From positions 1-64,000 of the forward strand of contig NZ_PVNP01000051.1 of NCBI RefSeq assembly GCF_002993365.1: a DNA stretch of 64,000 nt, in the 5' to 3' direction. The notes beneath the pieces were generated by a model. That model worked only from the letters and a program-made list of their open reading frames with translations. It was not told where the DNA came from and ran no database searches. This document shows, one piece after another, positions 16,361-25,592 of the stretch (within the stretch, counting starts at the first letter, position 1; the number at the start of each line of letters is the position of its first letter). The DNA comes from Marisediminitalea alba. Its GTDB lineage: Bacteria > Pseudomonadota > Gammaproteobacteria > Enterobacterales > Alteromonadaceae. Position numbers and translations under genes: made by a program.

Positions 16361-17436
16361 TATTCTTGTTCTCCCTTATGCTGCGCGCGTTTCACCGCAC
16401 TAACGGCAGCATGGGCAGCAATCGCTGCACCTACACCACCAGCAACGGCAGTGCCTACTTCATCAGCGTTCGATTCGATACCGAACTGGTTAATGTCAGT
16501 CAGACGGTCATAGAAGGAACCTTTGTCCCAGAAGCCATCTTCGGAACAGCCGATACAACCGTGGCCGGCCTGAATTGGGAAGGACGTGCCTTCGTTCCAG
16601 CGTACGGTTGAACAGGCGTTATAAGTTGTTGGCCCTTTACAACCCACTTTGTAAAGGCAGTAGCCTTTTCGCGCGCCCTCGTCATCCCACTGTTCAACAA
16701 ACTGACCGGCGTCAAAGTGCGGCCGGCGATAACATTTGTCGTGGATACGCTGGCTGTAAAACATCTTCGGACGTCCCTGACGGTCCAGTTCCGGTACCTT
16801 GCCGAAAGTCAGCATATAGGTAATTACGCCGGTCATTACCTCTGCAATGGGCGGACAACCCGGCACTTTAATGATGGGCTTATCTTTTATCACTTTATGA
16901 ATAGGCACCGCCTGAGTGGGGTTTGGACGAGCGGCCTGAACGCAGCCCCATGAGGCGCATGAACCCCAGGCAATAATGGCCGCCGCGTCTTTGGCGGCAT
17001 GCTTAAGCTGGTCAAGGAATGGCTTACCACCAACGATACAGAACATGCCGTCTTCATTCAGCGGCGGATTACCTTCTACAGCCAGGATGTACTTACCCTT
17101 ATACTTCTGCATGGTCTCTTCAAGAATCGCTTCGGCCTGATGGCCTGCTGACGCCATTAACGTATCGTCGTAATCCAGTGAGATCATCGACAGTACAACG
17201 TCTTTCACCAAGGGGTGTGCAGAGCGAATAAAGGATTCAGAACAACAGGTACATTCCAGTCCGTGCAGCCACAGCACGGGGGTACGCTCCTTGGTCTCCA
17301 TGGCATTGGCAATACGCGGTGCAAACGCAGGGCCCAGGCCTAATGCAGCAGCAGTCAGGCTACAATACTTCAGAAAACTGCGACGGGTAATCCCCTGTCG
17401 CCGCATGACTTCGTAAAAGGTCTCTAATTGGGACAT
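16360..17436 (-). CDS. hoxK: Oxygen-tolerant [NiFe] hydrogenase small subunit HoxK/HyaA
   Basis: This is the electron-transfer subunit with three Fe-S clusters. The 358-residue precursor begins with a Tat signal (RRSFLK at 18-23, then a hydrophobic stretch ending near residue 45). Around the proximal cluster it has CTCC at 62-65 and GSCASWGC further on. These give the two extra cysteines that, in E. coli Hyd-1 and Ralstonia MBH, form the [4Fe-3S] cluster behind oxygen tolerance. A C-terminal hydrophobic helix (about 320-348) anchors it to the membrane. Similarity to E. coli HyaA is very high. A GGAGG ribosome site precedes the ATG. Confidence 0.97.
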   Translation of the reverse strand: MSQLETFYEVMRRQGITRRSFLKYCSLTAAALGLGPAFAPRIANAMETKERTPVLWLHGLECTCCSESFIRSAHPLVKDVVLSMISLDYDDTLMASAGHQAEAILEETMQKYKGKYILAVEGNPPLNEDGMFCIVGGKPFLDQLKHAAKDAAAIIAWGSCASWGCVQAARPNPTQAVPIHKVIKDKPIIKVPGCPPIAEVMTGVITYMLTFGKVPELDRQGRPKMFYSQRIHDKCYRRPHFDAGQFVEQWDDEGARKGYCLYKVGCKGPTTYNACSTVRWNEGTSFPIQAGHGCIGCSEDGFWDKGSFYDRLTDINQFGIESNADEVGTAVAGGVGAAIAAHAAVSAVKRAQHKGEQE

Positions 17437-17779
17437 TCGGTCCTCCGGCAGTGATACCGCTGAAGTTACACTTACCTCAAATTTGCACGGCCAATCGGTC
17501 TTGGTTTTTGTTCTGATGTAAGTTGCGTTCAGCTATTATTTTTCTAATAACACAGCGTGGTGTTTTGTTAGTACGCACAAATCAGAATGCAAACAACAGA
17601 CCAACCACAAAAACCATTTATTTTCATAAAGTTAGAATAAATCGAGAGAGAGTTACCTGAAGTCTACTTACCACTAGAAGAGGAAAGCGGAAAGTCTGTT
17701 TACACTGTGTTAACGGTGTTTCCAGACAGTAATTAATGAGGGGATGGCAGAGCAGAAGCTATGCCGGATAAAGCTGATT
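17437..17779. other. Control region between hypF and hoxK
   Basis: These 343 bases separate the hypF stop from the hoxK start; both genes read on the minus strand. The region holds the sigma-54-like promoter at 17587-17604 with a leader of about 140 bases. Upstream (17640-17730) there are short inverted repeats (GTTACC...GGTAAG; ACACTGTGTTAACGGTGT) that could be activator sites. AT-rich sequence between them could bind IHF. None of the binding sites is proven. Confidence 0.5.
17587..17604 (-). promoter_or_regulatory. Sigma-54 promoter of hoxKGZ
   Basis: TTGGTCTGTTGTTTGCAT on the minus strand has GG and GC exactly 10 bases apart and a perfect TTGCA -12 block. The CAC after the -24 GG is replaced by TCT. 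Transcription would start near 17577. The match to the HoxA activator type supports it. Confidence 0.6.
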
Positions 17780-20083
17780 TTATTGATTTTTTGCCAGAGC
17801 AACCAGGGCCTGACCAAAGGCTATCCCGCCGTCATTCGCCGGCAATTGCTGATGCGTAAGGACTTTAAAGCCACTTGACTGCAAGGTATCCTGCAGCGCC
17901 TCACTAAGCAGCAGATTTTGCATCACACCACCGGATAACACTACGGTAGTAAAGTCGTAAGCCGCTTTTAACTTTAGCGTCATCTCACTAAGCGCAATCA
18001 CCAGCCCTTTATGAAAAGCCATTGCCATTGCAGCTTTGCTCCGTCCCTGGCGTAAATCCGTTATAATCTGCTGCCACATCGCCTGAGGCACTACTTGATT
18101 ATCAGTAATCCTGAGATGATAAGGTTCAACATCTTCCTGGCAGGTCTGAGCCAGCGATTCCAGCCGGATTGCAGCCTGCCCTTCGTAGGTGATTTGTGCC
18201 GGGGCGCAGCCAAGCGCCGTCGCAACGGCGTCAAACAGCCGGCCTGCAGAGCTACTCAGCGGGCAGTTTAACTGCATTGTCAGCATTTTTTCGAAGCTGT
18301 TGCACATGGGGTCTGCAAACTGTGGGCAAATATCGGTCATTTCTGCCAGTTGCCCGGCAGTGAAGCATTGTCGGAGCTGAGCATACAGCGACCGCCAGGG
18401 TGACTTGATCGCCTGAGCGCCACCAATTAAGGGGACCGGCGCTAGTGAGGCTATCCGTTTCATGGCAGCATAACCACCATATAAAAACTCGCCGCCCCAC
18501 AGGGTCTCATCGGTGCCGAAACCGGTGCCATCCAGGCATATTCCGAGTACTGCATCGCCGGCCAGCGGATACTGATTGTCGCCCAGACAAGCGCCAATGT
18601 GCGCATGGTGATGCTGTACCCGGGTAAGGTGATTGCCCTGCTCTTCCAAGCTTACACCATGTTTTGTGGACAGATACTCCGGATGCATATCACAGACGTA
18701 ATGTTCAGCAGCGTTTTCGTACAGCTCGCGATAAAGCTGCAAGGTGTGCAAATATTCATCGAACGTACTGGCATCGTGCAGATCGCCAAGATGTTGGCTA
18801 ATCACCGCCCGGCCATCCTTAATCAGACACAGGGTATTCTTTAACTGGCCGCCCAAAGCGATAAGCGTCTGCCCGGCAGAGAAACCTGATGGTAACGGTA
18901 AGCTGGCAGGCGCATACCCGCGCGCGCGGCGCAGTATTTGTGTACCGTATTTACCCGCCACCACCACCGAATCATCCAGGCGGTTGTGGATTGGCCGATT
19001 GTGCAACAGCAACACATCGGCAATGTTATTTAACTGAGAGCGAGCCGCATCATTGGTGATCGCCTGGGGTTCCCCGGAACGATTGCCACTGGTCATTATC
19101 AGTGGAAAGTCTACCTCTGCCAGGAGCAGATGATGTACCGGCGAATAGGGTAACATCACACCGATTTTCGTATTGTCAGGGGCAACCGATGGCGCAATTT
19201 TATATTGCTCCGGGTTTTCCTGCCGGGACAACAGCACAACCGGCGCAGCAGGATGCGTTAACAGCGCCTCATCCTGCTCGTTAACTCTGGCAAACTGCCT
19301 GATTGCCTCAATATTCGAGGCCATTAATGCCAGCGCTTTATGGGGGCGCTGTTTTCGTTCACGTAATCGTTTCACTGCCTGTTCATTAGTGGCGTCACAC
19401 GCTAAGTGAACCCCGCCAATCCCCTTTATCGCTACGATTTGACCATCCCGTAATGCCTCACCGAGGGCCTGAAACGGCGTCTCACTGGCGACTGGCTCAC
19501 CACCGGGTGTTTCCAGCCAGCAATGAGGGCCGCAATCAGGGCAGGCATTTGGCTGGGCATGAAAGCGGCGATCGGCCGGGTTGTCATATTCCTGCTGACA
19601 AGCCGCACAAAGGGTAAATTCCACCATGGTGGTGGAGGCACGGTCGTAGGGAATTTGCCGGATAATACTCAGCCGCGGGCCGCAGTTGGTACAATTGATA
19701 AACGGATAATGATAACGGCGATCACCAGGCTGGAACAGCTCTGAAAGGCAATCCGGGCAGGTAGCGGCATCCGGTGCACAGCCGGTAGTAACGATCCCCG
19801 ACTGAGATACGTCTATTGCAAAGGATGAAAATACAGGTAAATCCAACGCCTCTTGATGCATTGCATCAATCCGGGCCAGTGGCGGTAACTGCTGCAACAT
19901 CAGCTCAGCAAACTCACCAGCCTGCGCCGCACTGCAATTAAGCTCAACTATAACGCCACCGGTATCGTTGAAAACCCGCCCGGTGAGCTTTAACTCTGTT
20001 GCCAGACGCCAGATAAACGGGCGAAAACCCACGCCCTGAACAATCCCGTTAACGCGTAAGCGCATTCCTTTGCTGTGTGGCAT
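17780..20083 (-). CDS. hypF: Carbamoyltransferase HypF
   Basis: HypF makes the carbamoyl group used for the cyanide ligands, from carbamoyl phosphate and ATP, and hands it to HypE. The 767-residue protein has an acylphosphatase-like domain (about 1-95, GIVQGVGFRPF). Two zinc-finger units follow (CPDCLSEL / CTNCGPRL and CAACQQEY / CPDCGPHC), then a YrdC-like domain. The C-terminal Kae1-like ATP-binding domain contains HHHAHIGAC and VLSGGVMQN. It is last in the hoxJ-hoxB-hoxC unit, its ATG overlapping the hoxC stop by one base, apart from the other hyp genes. Confidence 0.96.
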   Translation of the reverse strand: MPHSKGMRLRVNGIVQGVGFRPFIWRLATELKLTGRVFNDTGGVIVELNCSAAQAGEFAELMLQQLPPLARIDAMHQEALDLPVFSSFAIDVSQSGIVTTGCAPDAATCPDCLSELFQPGDRRYHYPFINCTNCGPRLSIIRQIPYDRASTTMVEFTLCAACQQEYDNPADRRFHAQPNACPDCGPHCWLETPGGEPVASETPFQALGEALRDGQIVAIKGIGGVHLACDATNEQAVKRLRERKQRPHKALALMASNIEAIRQFARVNEQDEALLTHPAAPVVLLSRQENPEQYKIAPSVAPDNTKIGVMLPYSPVHHLLLAEVDFPLIMTSGNRSGEPQAITNDAARSQLNNIADVLLLHNRPIHNRLDDSVVVAGKYGTQILRRARGYAPASLPLPSGFSAGQTLIALGGQLKNTLCLIKDGRAVISQHLGDLHDASTFDEYLHTLQLYRELYENAAEHYVCDMHPEYLSTKHGVSLEEQGNHLTRVQHHHAHIGACLGDNQYPLAGDAVLGICLDGTGFGTDETLWGGEFLYGGYAAMKRIASLAPVPLIGGAQAIKSPWRSLYAQLRQCFTAGQLAEMTDICPQFADPMCNSFEKMLTMQLNCPLSSSAGRLFDAVATALGCAPAQITYEGQAAIRLESLAQTCQEDVEPYHLRITDNQVVPQAMWQQIITDLRQGRSKAAMAMAFHKGLVIALSEMTLKLKAAYDFTTVVLSGGVMQNLLLSEALQDTLQSSGFKVLTHQQLPANDGGIAFGQALVALAKNQ

Positions 20084-21534
20084 TAATGCACCGTGCAGGC
20101 CATACAGGGATCGAAAGAGCGGACAATATGTTGTACCGACACCGGTGTTTTCTCACCGTTCATTACCGGCGCGCCAACGACCGCCTGCTCCAGCGCACCG
20201 GGCTGTTCGTGTTGATCCCGGGGCGAAAAATTCCAGCTGGTCGGGGCGATGATCTGATAGTTACTGATCTTACCGTTTTTCACTTCCAGCCAGTGACCTA
20301 AGGCGCCCCGAGCTGCTTCAACCAGGCCAACGCCGGAGGTCTCGGCGGGCATTTCACCGTGATGACAAAAGGGCGCTGTAGGATCAATTTGCTTAACCCA
20401 CTCTTCCATTTGCCCTACCACAATGGCCACTTCAAGCAGTCTGGCCACCACCCGGCTTAACACATTGCCACCATGGCGGCTTATCATGTCTCGCATCAGC
20501 GGGTGACCGTTAACTACCTGTCGCGCCAATGGCCCGACTTCCACCACCTCGTGACCTAAGCGGGGCGCCTTACACCAACTGTATCCCGCCTCGTTATCCA
20601 GCGTTGGCTGGGTAATTCCCTGCGCCGGCGGATGCGGATGGTCGGTGTCACTCATCCAGCTATGGGAGTGATCTTCGACTATTCGGGCGATATCCAACGG
20701 ACTTGTCTGGCCATCTCTGTAGCTGCCAGCAGCCCACATCGGCTCATCAAGAGCACCATAAGCGCCGAAGCTGAGAAAATGATCCGTTGCCCTGCCAAGC
20801 TGGTGTAATTGTTGTACTTCAGCCACATGCAAAAAACGGCGGAAGTCAGAGCTGTGCCAGGGCTTTTGCTGATACCACTGCCATAATTCGGCTTCGCTTT
20901 TAAGCTGACTAATGGTGGTCAGACTATCGCCAAATAAAGTACTTTCGAGAAAACGCTTAAACCCGGCAACGATGGCCAGTAAACGCATGCGCTCTTTGGG
21001 CTCAATCGCTTTGGCTACCCCACCCGGCTGTAAACTCAGGGTGTGTGGCCACTTGCCGGCCATCAGCCCCATCAGGTGCAGAAAATCGGCCCGAGCTGGC
21101 AACATCTGCGTTGAGGCAGAGCCTGCAGTGGCTTTAAACCGCCCCTGAATATCACCAAACCAGCTAGCGCCAGCGTATGTGTCGCGGGCAAAATCGGGCA
21201 TAAAAAACAGATAAAAATGCGTGATCAGATCGGTAATGTTTTCACTTGCCAGCACTAAGTTGGTACACAGCTCGCCGTTTTTCGGCATACTCAGTCCCAT
21301 GGCATCAGCTAACGCCCGGGCACTGGCCACCGACTGGGTAACCGAGCAAATACCACAGATCCGCGGCGTATAAACCAGCGCATCCATGGGTTTGTGGCCC
21401 AGTAAAATTCGTTCAAACCCACGATACAGCGGCGAGTTTACTTCAGCTCGCTGCACTTTATCTTCGCCGGTTTCCAGGGTGATTTCCAGGTCCCCTTCCA
21501 CGCGATTAAAGGGGCCTGCGACAATTCGGCTCAT
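20083..21534 (-). CDS. hoxC: Regulatory (H2-sensing) hydrogenase large subunit HoxC/HupV
   Basis: This is the large subunit of a group 2b sensor hydrogenase (483 residues from the ATG at 21534; an in-frame GTG lies seven codons upstream). It has the L1 motif RICGICSVTQ and ends exactly at the L2 motif DPCMACTVH. There is no C-terminal extension, as in known regulatory hydrogenases, which need no protease. H2 binding here is signalled to HoxJ rather than used for energy. It lies just after hoxB and overlaps hypF by one base. Confidence 0.94.
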   Translation of the reverse strand: MSRIVAGPFNRVEGDLEITLETGEDKVQRAEVNSPLYRGFERILLGHKPMDALVYTPRICGICSVTQSVASARALADAMGLSMPKNGELCTNLVLASENITDLITHFYLFFMPDFARDTYAGASWFGDIQGRFKATAGSASTQMLPARADFLHLMGLMAGKWPHTLSLQPGGVAKAIEPKERMRLLAIVAGFKRFLESTLFGDSLTTISQLKSEAELWQWYQQKPWHSSDFRRFLHVAEVQQLHQLGRATDHFLSFGAYGALDEPMWAAGSYRDGQTSPLDIARIVEDHSHSWMSDTDHPHPPAQGITQPTLDNEAGYSWCKAPRLGHEVVEVGPLARQVVNGHPLMRDMISRHGGNVLSRVVARLLEVAIVVGQMEEWVKQIDPTAPFCHHGEMPAETSGVGLVEAARGALGHWLEVKNGKISNYQIIAPTSWNFSPRDQHEQPGALEQAVVGAPVMNGEKTPVSVQHIVRSFDPCMACTVH

Positions 21535-21566
21535 ACTGCTACTCTCTGACTGCACATACTGATGGT

Positions 21567-22562
21567 TCAGCCTTTGCGTTTATGAATGGTGGGCGGATAA
21601 ATTAGCTGCTCGGCAATGGCATTCTTTTTTAACCGTTCAGGCGTGGCCGCTTTAGACAATTGCGCCAGGGCAACAAACCATGCTTTGGGCATATCGGTTG
21701 GCAGGCCAACCGGGATCCCGGCAATTTTGGGCGTTTGGCAAAAACTGTGGCCCGGTTCTTCAAATTCGGGGGCGGTGCAATTAATACACGGGTAGCCACC
21801 GTTGGTACAGGAGCCCTGGCCATTCCAGGGCCGGCTGTTACAGTCAGCATGCGCCTGGGTGCCTTTACACCCCATATTTTCCATCATGCAACCGCGATCG
21901 CCCATATCCACCGCACTGGCTTTATATTCATAGAATTCGTTGCGGGAGCAACCATGATGCACCAGGTGATCGGCGTACATACGCGGACGACCAAACTTAT
22001 CGAGTTGCTCATCATTGTGCTCACCCAGCGCTATGCTCATCAGGGTTTCGGTAACCCAGTCAGGGTGCACCGGACAACCGGCGATATTAACCACCTGATC
22101 GCCACTTTGCGACGTAAAATCCTTACCCAGCAGACCGCCCGCCATTTCGCCATCAAATTGCAGGCCCGTGGCATCAGTATCATTGGCACCAGCTGCCGTA
22201 ATACCTCCGTAGGCCGCGCAGCTACCAACGGCAACAGTGTAGCGGGCAATATCCGCCAGCGCTTTTACCCACTCAATCATAGGTTTGCCGGTACCGCCCA
22301 ATATGTGAAACTTACCGGTGCCCATGGGGCCGGTCATCATAGAGCCTTCGATACAAAGAATATCCAGAATAATGTCACCGGCCAGGATCCCCTCGAGCAT
22401 GGCAATACACTCATCACCGGTGGCTTCGCTTAATGATGGATGCCAGAGCAGATTGATGCCCGCATTTTCAAACAGGGTCAGGACATCGGGGGATTCGGCA
22501 TTGAGTAACGACATGGAACAGCCGCCGCAACCACCGGATTGCAGCCATAACAGATTAAGCAT
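21567..22562 (-). CDS. hoxB: Regulatory hydrogenase small subunit HoxB/HupU
   Basis: This is the small subunit of the H2 sensor, 331 residues. The start is placed at the ATG at 22562 (MLNLLWLQSGGCGGCS). It overlaps the hoxJ stop and has a GGGAG site upstream; a longer frame inside hoxJ is unlikely. There is no Tat signal, so the sensor stays in the cytoplasm. Cysteines for three Fe-S clusters are visible (SGGCGGC, VGSCAAYGG, AGCPVHPDWV, HGCSRNEF, CMMENMGC, YPCINC). The C-terminal tail of about 40 residues corresponds to the part that, in Ralstonia HoxB, is needed for contact with the kinase. Confidence 0.94.
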   Translation of the reverse strand: MLNLLWLQSGGCGGCSMSLLNAESPDVLTLFENAGINLLWHPSLSEATGDECIAMLEGILAGDIILDILCIEGSMMTGPMGTGKFHILGGTGKPMIEWVKALADIARYTVAVGSCAAYGGITAAGANDTDATGLQFDGEMAGGLLGKDFTSQSGDQVVNIAGCPVHPDWVTETLMSIALGEHNDEQLDKFGRPRMYADHLVHHGCSRNEFYEYKASAVDMGDRGCMMENMGCKGTQAHADCNSRPWNGQGSCTNGGYPCINCTAPEFEEPGHSFCQTPKIAGIPVGLPTDMPKAWFVALAQLSKAATPERLKKNAIAEQLIYPPTIHKRKG

Positions 22563-23883
22563 CAGCGGACTCCCGGTTAGGTAAAAACAGGCTAGCGATT
22601 GCACCGCCATCGATATGATTGTCGATGGATAATTCGCCATTATGTTGCGAAACGATACCATAACTAATTGATAAACCTAAGCCTGTTCCCATTCCAACTG
22701 GTTTGGTTGTATAAAAAGGCTCAAAAATTTGCGGCGCATCGTCGGCGCTGATCCCAGATCCGGTATCCCTTATGGTCAATAACACGCCATCATTATCTGC
22801 ACTGGCATTGATGGTTAATCTGCGCGTCTCGGAAGCAGCCATGGCATCTACCGCGTTTTCGATCAGGTTGACCACGACCTGATGGATCTGCCCGGCATGG
22901 CCATAAGCTTCCAGTGGTCGGGGAATGTTGTCTACCACCTCAACCGCAAAATCACTTTCTTTCATTATCCAGTGTAAAGCGGTATGCACCGCGTGACTGA
23001 GGTCGAAAGACGCTTTCTCCGACACCTGCGCAGACGAGAACTGACGTAAATCATTGACGATTTCTTTTACTCTGTCTGCGCCTTCCATGGTGCCATCCAC
23101 CAGCGAATTGAGATCTTTGATGGCCTTTTCCAGACGCATGTTTTCACGCATCTCGCGCAGCGCGTCACGGCTTTCACCGCTGGCTACCGCATCAAAGTAA
23201 GTGCTGAGTTTATCGGTGTAACGACGTAACACGTGCATGTTGCCATACACAAAGCTGATGGGATTGTTCAGCTCGTGGGCTACACCTGCCACCAGACGAC
23301 CCAGAGAAGCCATTTTTTCTGACTGAATAAGTCGTTGCTGGGCGAGCTGTAATTCAGCATGGGCAATATTAAGCTCTTTATAGGCTCTTTGCAGCTCACC
23401 AAGAGGGCGTCCTACCAGCACCATGCCCACAGACTTACCGCGGTGATTTAAGCGCGCCGTACAATTTACCGATAACGGTACACTGCCCGACTTGCCCTGT
23501 AATTCCAGCTCGTAGTCGCGCACAGACTGAGCACGCAGGCGTTCGTAAAAGCCCTGTACCTTGTCGTGCAACTCCGGGGCGATAAAGGTTAAAATAGAAC
23601 GACCAATCAGAGCCGATTCAGACTCCCCCACCAGCTCGGTTAATGCCCGGTTTACGCCTTCAATGATACCGTCGTTATCACACACGACGAGCACATCGTT
23701 CATAGCACTTTGAATACTGTCAGAAAAGCTTTTGGCCTCTTCCAGCTCAACGTTTTTTTCTTCGACTTCGACCTGTGACTGCACCAGATCCGCATAGGCT
23801 TCATCCATTTTCTGGATGACACTTACCCAGGCATCTTCATTCTGAATGGCTTGTACCGGATTGAAGTCTAAAGAGTCTGACAT
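22555..23883 (-). CDS. hoxJ: H2-signalling histidine kinase HoxJ/HupT
   Basis: This 442-residue cytoplasmic kinase has an N-terminal coiled coil (about 25-60). A PAS domain (about 60-170) follows, probably docking the regulatory hydrogenase. A dimerisation/phosphoacceptor segment contains HELNNPISFVYGN, and the HATPase core includes ENAVDAM, DTGSGIS and GTGLGLSI. No membrane segment is seen. HoxJ/HupT receives the H2 signal from HoxBC and controls HoxA. It is first in its operon, and its last codons overlap the start of hoxB. A possible promoter lies within the 128 bases upstream. Confidence 0.93.
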   Translation of the reverse strand: MSDSLDFNPVQAIQNEDAWVSVIQKMDEAYADLVQSQVEVEEKNVELEEAKSFSDSIQSAMNDVLVVCDNDGIIEGVNRALTELVGESESALIGRSILTFIAPELHDKVQGFYERLRAQSVRDYELELQGKSGSVPLSVNCTARLNHRGKSVGMVLVGRPLGELQRAYKELNIAHAELQLAQQRLIQSEKMASLGRLVAGVAHELNNPISFVYGNMHVLRRYTDKLSTYFDAVASGESRDALREMRENMRLEKAIKDLNSLVDGTMEGADRVKEIVNDLRQFSSAQVSEKASFDLSHAVHTALHWIMKESDFAVEVVDNIPRPLEAYGHAGQIHQVVVNLIENAVDAMAASETRRLTINASADNDGVLLTIRDTGSGISADDAPQIFEPFYTTKPVGMGTGLGLSISYGIVSQHNGELSIDNHIDGGAIASLFLPNRESADA

Positions 23884-23961
23884 ATCTGCAGCGTGTAATT
23901 ATCTATACAGGCACTATACCTGACGGGATTCGGCCCGCAAGGCTGACAAGGCATTTTCTCG

Positions 23962-23990
23962 TTAAAAGCAGGGCGGATTGCTCGCCCTGC
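23962..23990 (-). terminator. Rho-independent terminator after the GNAT gene
   Basis: On the minus strand GCAGGGCG / CGCCCTGC forms an 8-bp stem with a 7-base loop followed by TTTTAAC, 21 bases after the acetyltransferase stop. It isolates that gene from hoxJ. Confidence 0.8.
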
Positions 23991-24010
23991 ACGGTATTCC
24001 CGGCGAACGA

Positions 24011-24649
24011 TTAAGGCCTTGGACGGAACATAACCTGCCCGGTTTTATTAGCAATTTCCACCTGCGCGACTTTTTGATAAAAGCCGTCAGAAAAGAACGT
24101 TTCATATTTAGGTACTGTCACAAATACGCCCACCCCTTCTGAATCACGATGCTCAAGTAAGACACTGTCGATAGCCCGCATCAGCAGATGACCAAGACCG
24201 TGTGACTGATAGTCCGGATGCACCGCAATGAACGACAGCAGATGATACTTTTCAGCTGGCATGGCAGAACGAATTTTTTCCTCTTTCTCGAGCATTTGCC
24301 GGGTGCCGTAATACCCGGTGGTCAGCAGCATTTTTAACCGCCAGTGCCAATAACGCCCAGCCCCTGCAGCATTGTCTGGCCCCGTGAGGCAGGCAACAGA
24401 CAATAATCGCCCCTCATCAAACAGGCCAATAATGGGTTGCTCGGCTTCCCAGAATGCGGTGAGTTCTTCGCGAATAGCCGACCGTAACCGCGATTCGTAG
24501 CCTTCTTTTTCACTCTGGAATATTTGTAAAAAAATTGGATCGTCGTGGTAGGCGTTGTAAATGATGGATGCAGCCACTTTCAGATCTTCCGCTGATAAGT
24601 ATGCTGCTCTGATTTTATCCAGGTTTTGTTGGATTTCCGCTTGTACCAT
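24011..24649 (-). CDS. GNAT-family N-acetyltransferase
   Basis: This 212-residue protein has the GNAT fold. The acetyl-CoA-binding motif A reads HPDYQSHGLGHLLMRA (about residues 145-160), followed by a beta strand VGVFVTVPKYETFF and a C-terminal FYQKVAQVEI. The substrate cannot be predicted. It is monocistronic, with its own terminator, and forms the right border of the hydrogenase block without an evident link to it. Confidence 0.8.
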   Translation of the reverse strand: MVQAEIQQNLDKIRAAYLSAEDLKVAASIIYNAYHDDPIFLQIFQSEKEGYESRLRSAIREELTAFWEAEQPIIGLFDEGRLLSVACLTGPDNAAGAGRYWHWRLKMLLTTGYYGTRQMLEKEEKIRSAMPAEKYHLLSFIAVHPDYQSHGLGHLLMRAIDSVLLEHRDSEGVGVFVTVPKYETFFSDGFYQKVAQVEIANKTGQVMFRPRP

Positions 24650-24955
24650 AGCCTGTCTCCCGTGTTGTGGTGATGCGTAAACGCCTGTTTTGCGACCCGG
24701 GCCGCCCTCTCACTCAACCGCTCAGCGCTGCCGCTGAACAACAGCAAACTGAAAACAACAAGATTGGTCTTAAGAGATACGTAATAGACGCACAAAAAGT
24801 GCATCAGTTCCCCACTCTAGCCGAAAAAATAACACCATGTAAATATACCGTTAACAATATTTATACATTTGAATAAGTTTAGCGATGATAATTGAGTACA
24901 GTGATCGGGCAGGTAGTGCAACGAGCCATCATTAATGATGGCCGGCCAGACAGCA
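24650..24955. other. Intergenic region between the GNAT gene and the DUF3192 lipoprotein
   Basis: About 300 bases with two overlapping, weak open frames on opposite strands (24580-24804 minus, 24667-24876 plus). Neither has a ribosome site or recognisable product. It contains an AT-rich stretch (24820-24890) likely to hold the GNAT promoter, and a short palindrome near 24927-24946 (TCATTAATGATGGCCGGCC). Confidence 0.4.
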
Positions 24956-24990
24956 ACAAGCCCGATAAACGGGATGTTTATCGGGCTTGT
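24956..24990. terminator. Terminator-like hairpin after the DUF3192 lipoprotein
   Basis: A perfect 15-bp inverted repeat (ACAAGCCCGATAAAC / GTTTATCGGGCTTGT) with a 5-base loop lies 24 bases past the DUF3192 stop. The U-tract is poor on both strands, so it may be a weak terminator or a 3'-end stabilising hairpin. Confidence 0.65.
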
Positions 24991-25014
24991 CAGTAAGTGT
25001 AAACGGTGGGCGGA

Positions 25015-25377
25015 TTAGATTTTACGGACCGCTTCTTCACCCCAACCAATTAAGCGATTATCTTTGAAGACCAGGGGAGTACACTCGTCCTTGGTGGTGA
25101 TACCGTCGTCCTCGGTACGCTGCGTGCGATAGTAAAGAATCCGGTAAACGTGATCGCCCTCGCCTACCATTTCGTTGAAGTCGGCTACACCCATCTTACG
25201 GGTAACGTCTTCAAAGTGCGCATTCACTTCCAGATTGCTGATATGTTTACGATTATTATACTCACGCTGCTCCCAGCTGGCCTGGTAATGTTCTTTGTCA
25301 TCACCTCCTACGGAAATGACACAACCAGACAGTAACATGGGTGCTACCAGAGCAGTACAAAGCATTAATTTTTTCAT
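25015..25377 (-). CDS. DUF3192 lipoprotein
   Basis: This 120-residue protein has a lipoprotein signal (LLSGC, Cys19 as lipidation site). A DUF3192 domain follows, of unknown function but with a BamE/SmpA-like layout. It shares YNNRKHISNLE, LYYRTQ and DGITTKDECTPL with the protein at 30401-30775, so the two are paralogues. Asp20-Asp21-type inner-membrane retention does not apply: residues 20-21 are Val-Ile, so outer-membrane sorting is expected. Confidence 0.85.
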   Translation of the reverse strand: MKKLMLCTALVAPMLLSGCVISVGGDDKEHYQASWEQREYNNRKHISNLEVNAHFEDVTRKMGVADFNEMVGEGDHVYRILYYRTQRTEDDGITTKDECTPLVFKDNRLIGWGEEAVRKI

Positions 25378-25592
25378 AGTGGTTCCCTGTTGAAAAATAA
25401 TAAGTCACTAATGAACTTCAGGTAATCAAGAATGAGGCCAACTATAACTTATTGAATTTTAAAGAAATTAAAAAATAACCACTTGGCGGCGGTGCTAACT
25501 ATCGGTATGATTAGCGAAATTTTCGTTGTTTTGACTAACTGACTAAAGGCCAAGCCCGCCTGGTGTGTTGGTCACCAGTAAAGAGTAAATGC

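Noticed and set aside
17545..17570. TTGGCC-type sigma-54 match nearer to hoxK (about 17480-17500)
   Set aside because: The spacing between GG and the following G is wrong (12 bases), whereas the 17587-17604 site has the exact 10-base spacing.
21660..22433. Long plus-strand frame of 257 codons opposite hoxB
   Set aside because: It lies wholly antisense to hoxB, lacks a start signal, and its composition mirrors the hydrogenase codons.
22563..22661. Longer hoxB start at 22661
   Set aside because: It would overlap 107 bases of hoxJ and add a sequence absent from known HoxB proteins; the ATG at 22562 has a ribosome site and the family-typical start.
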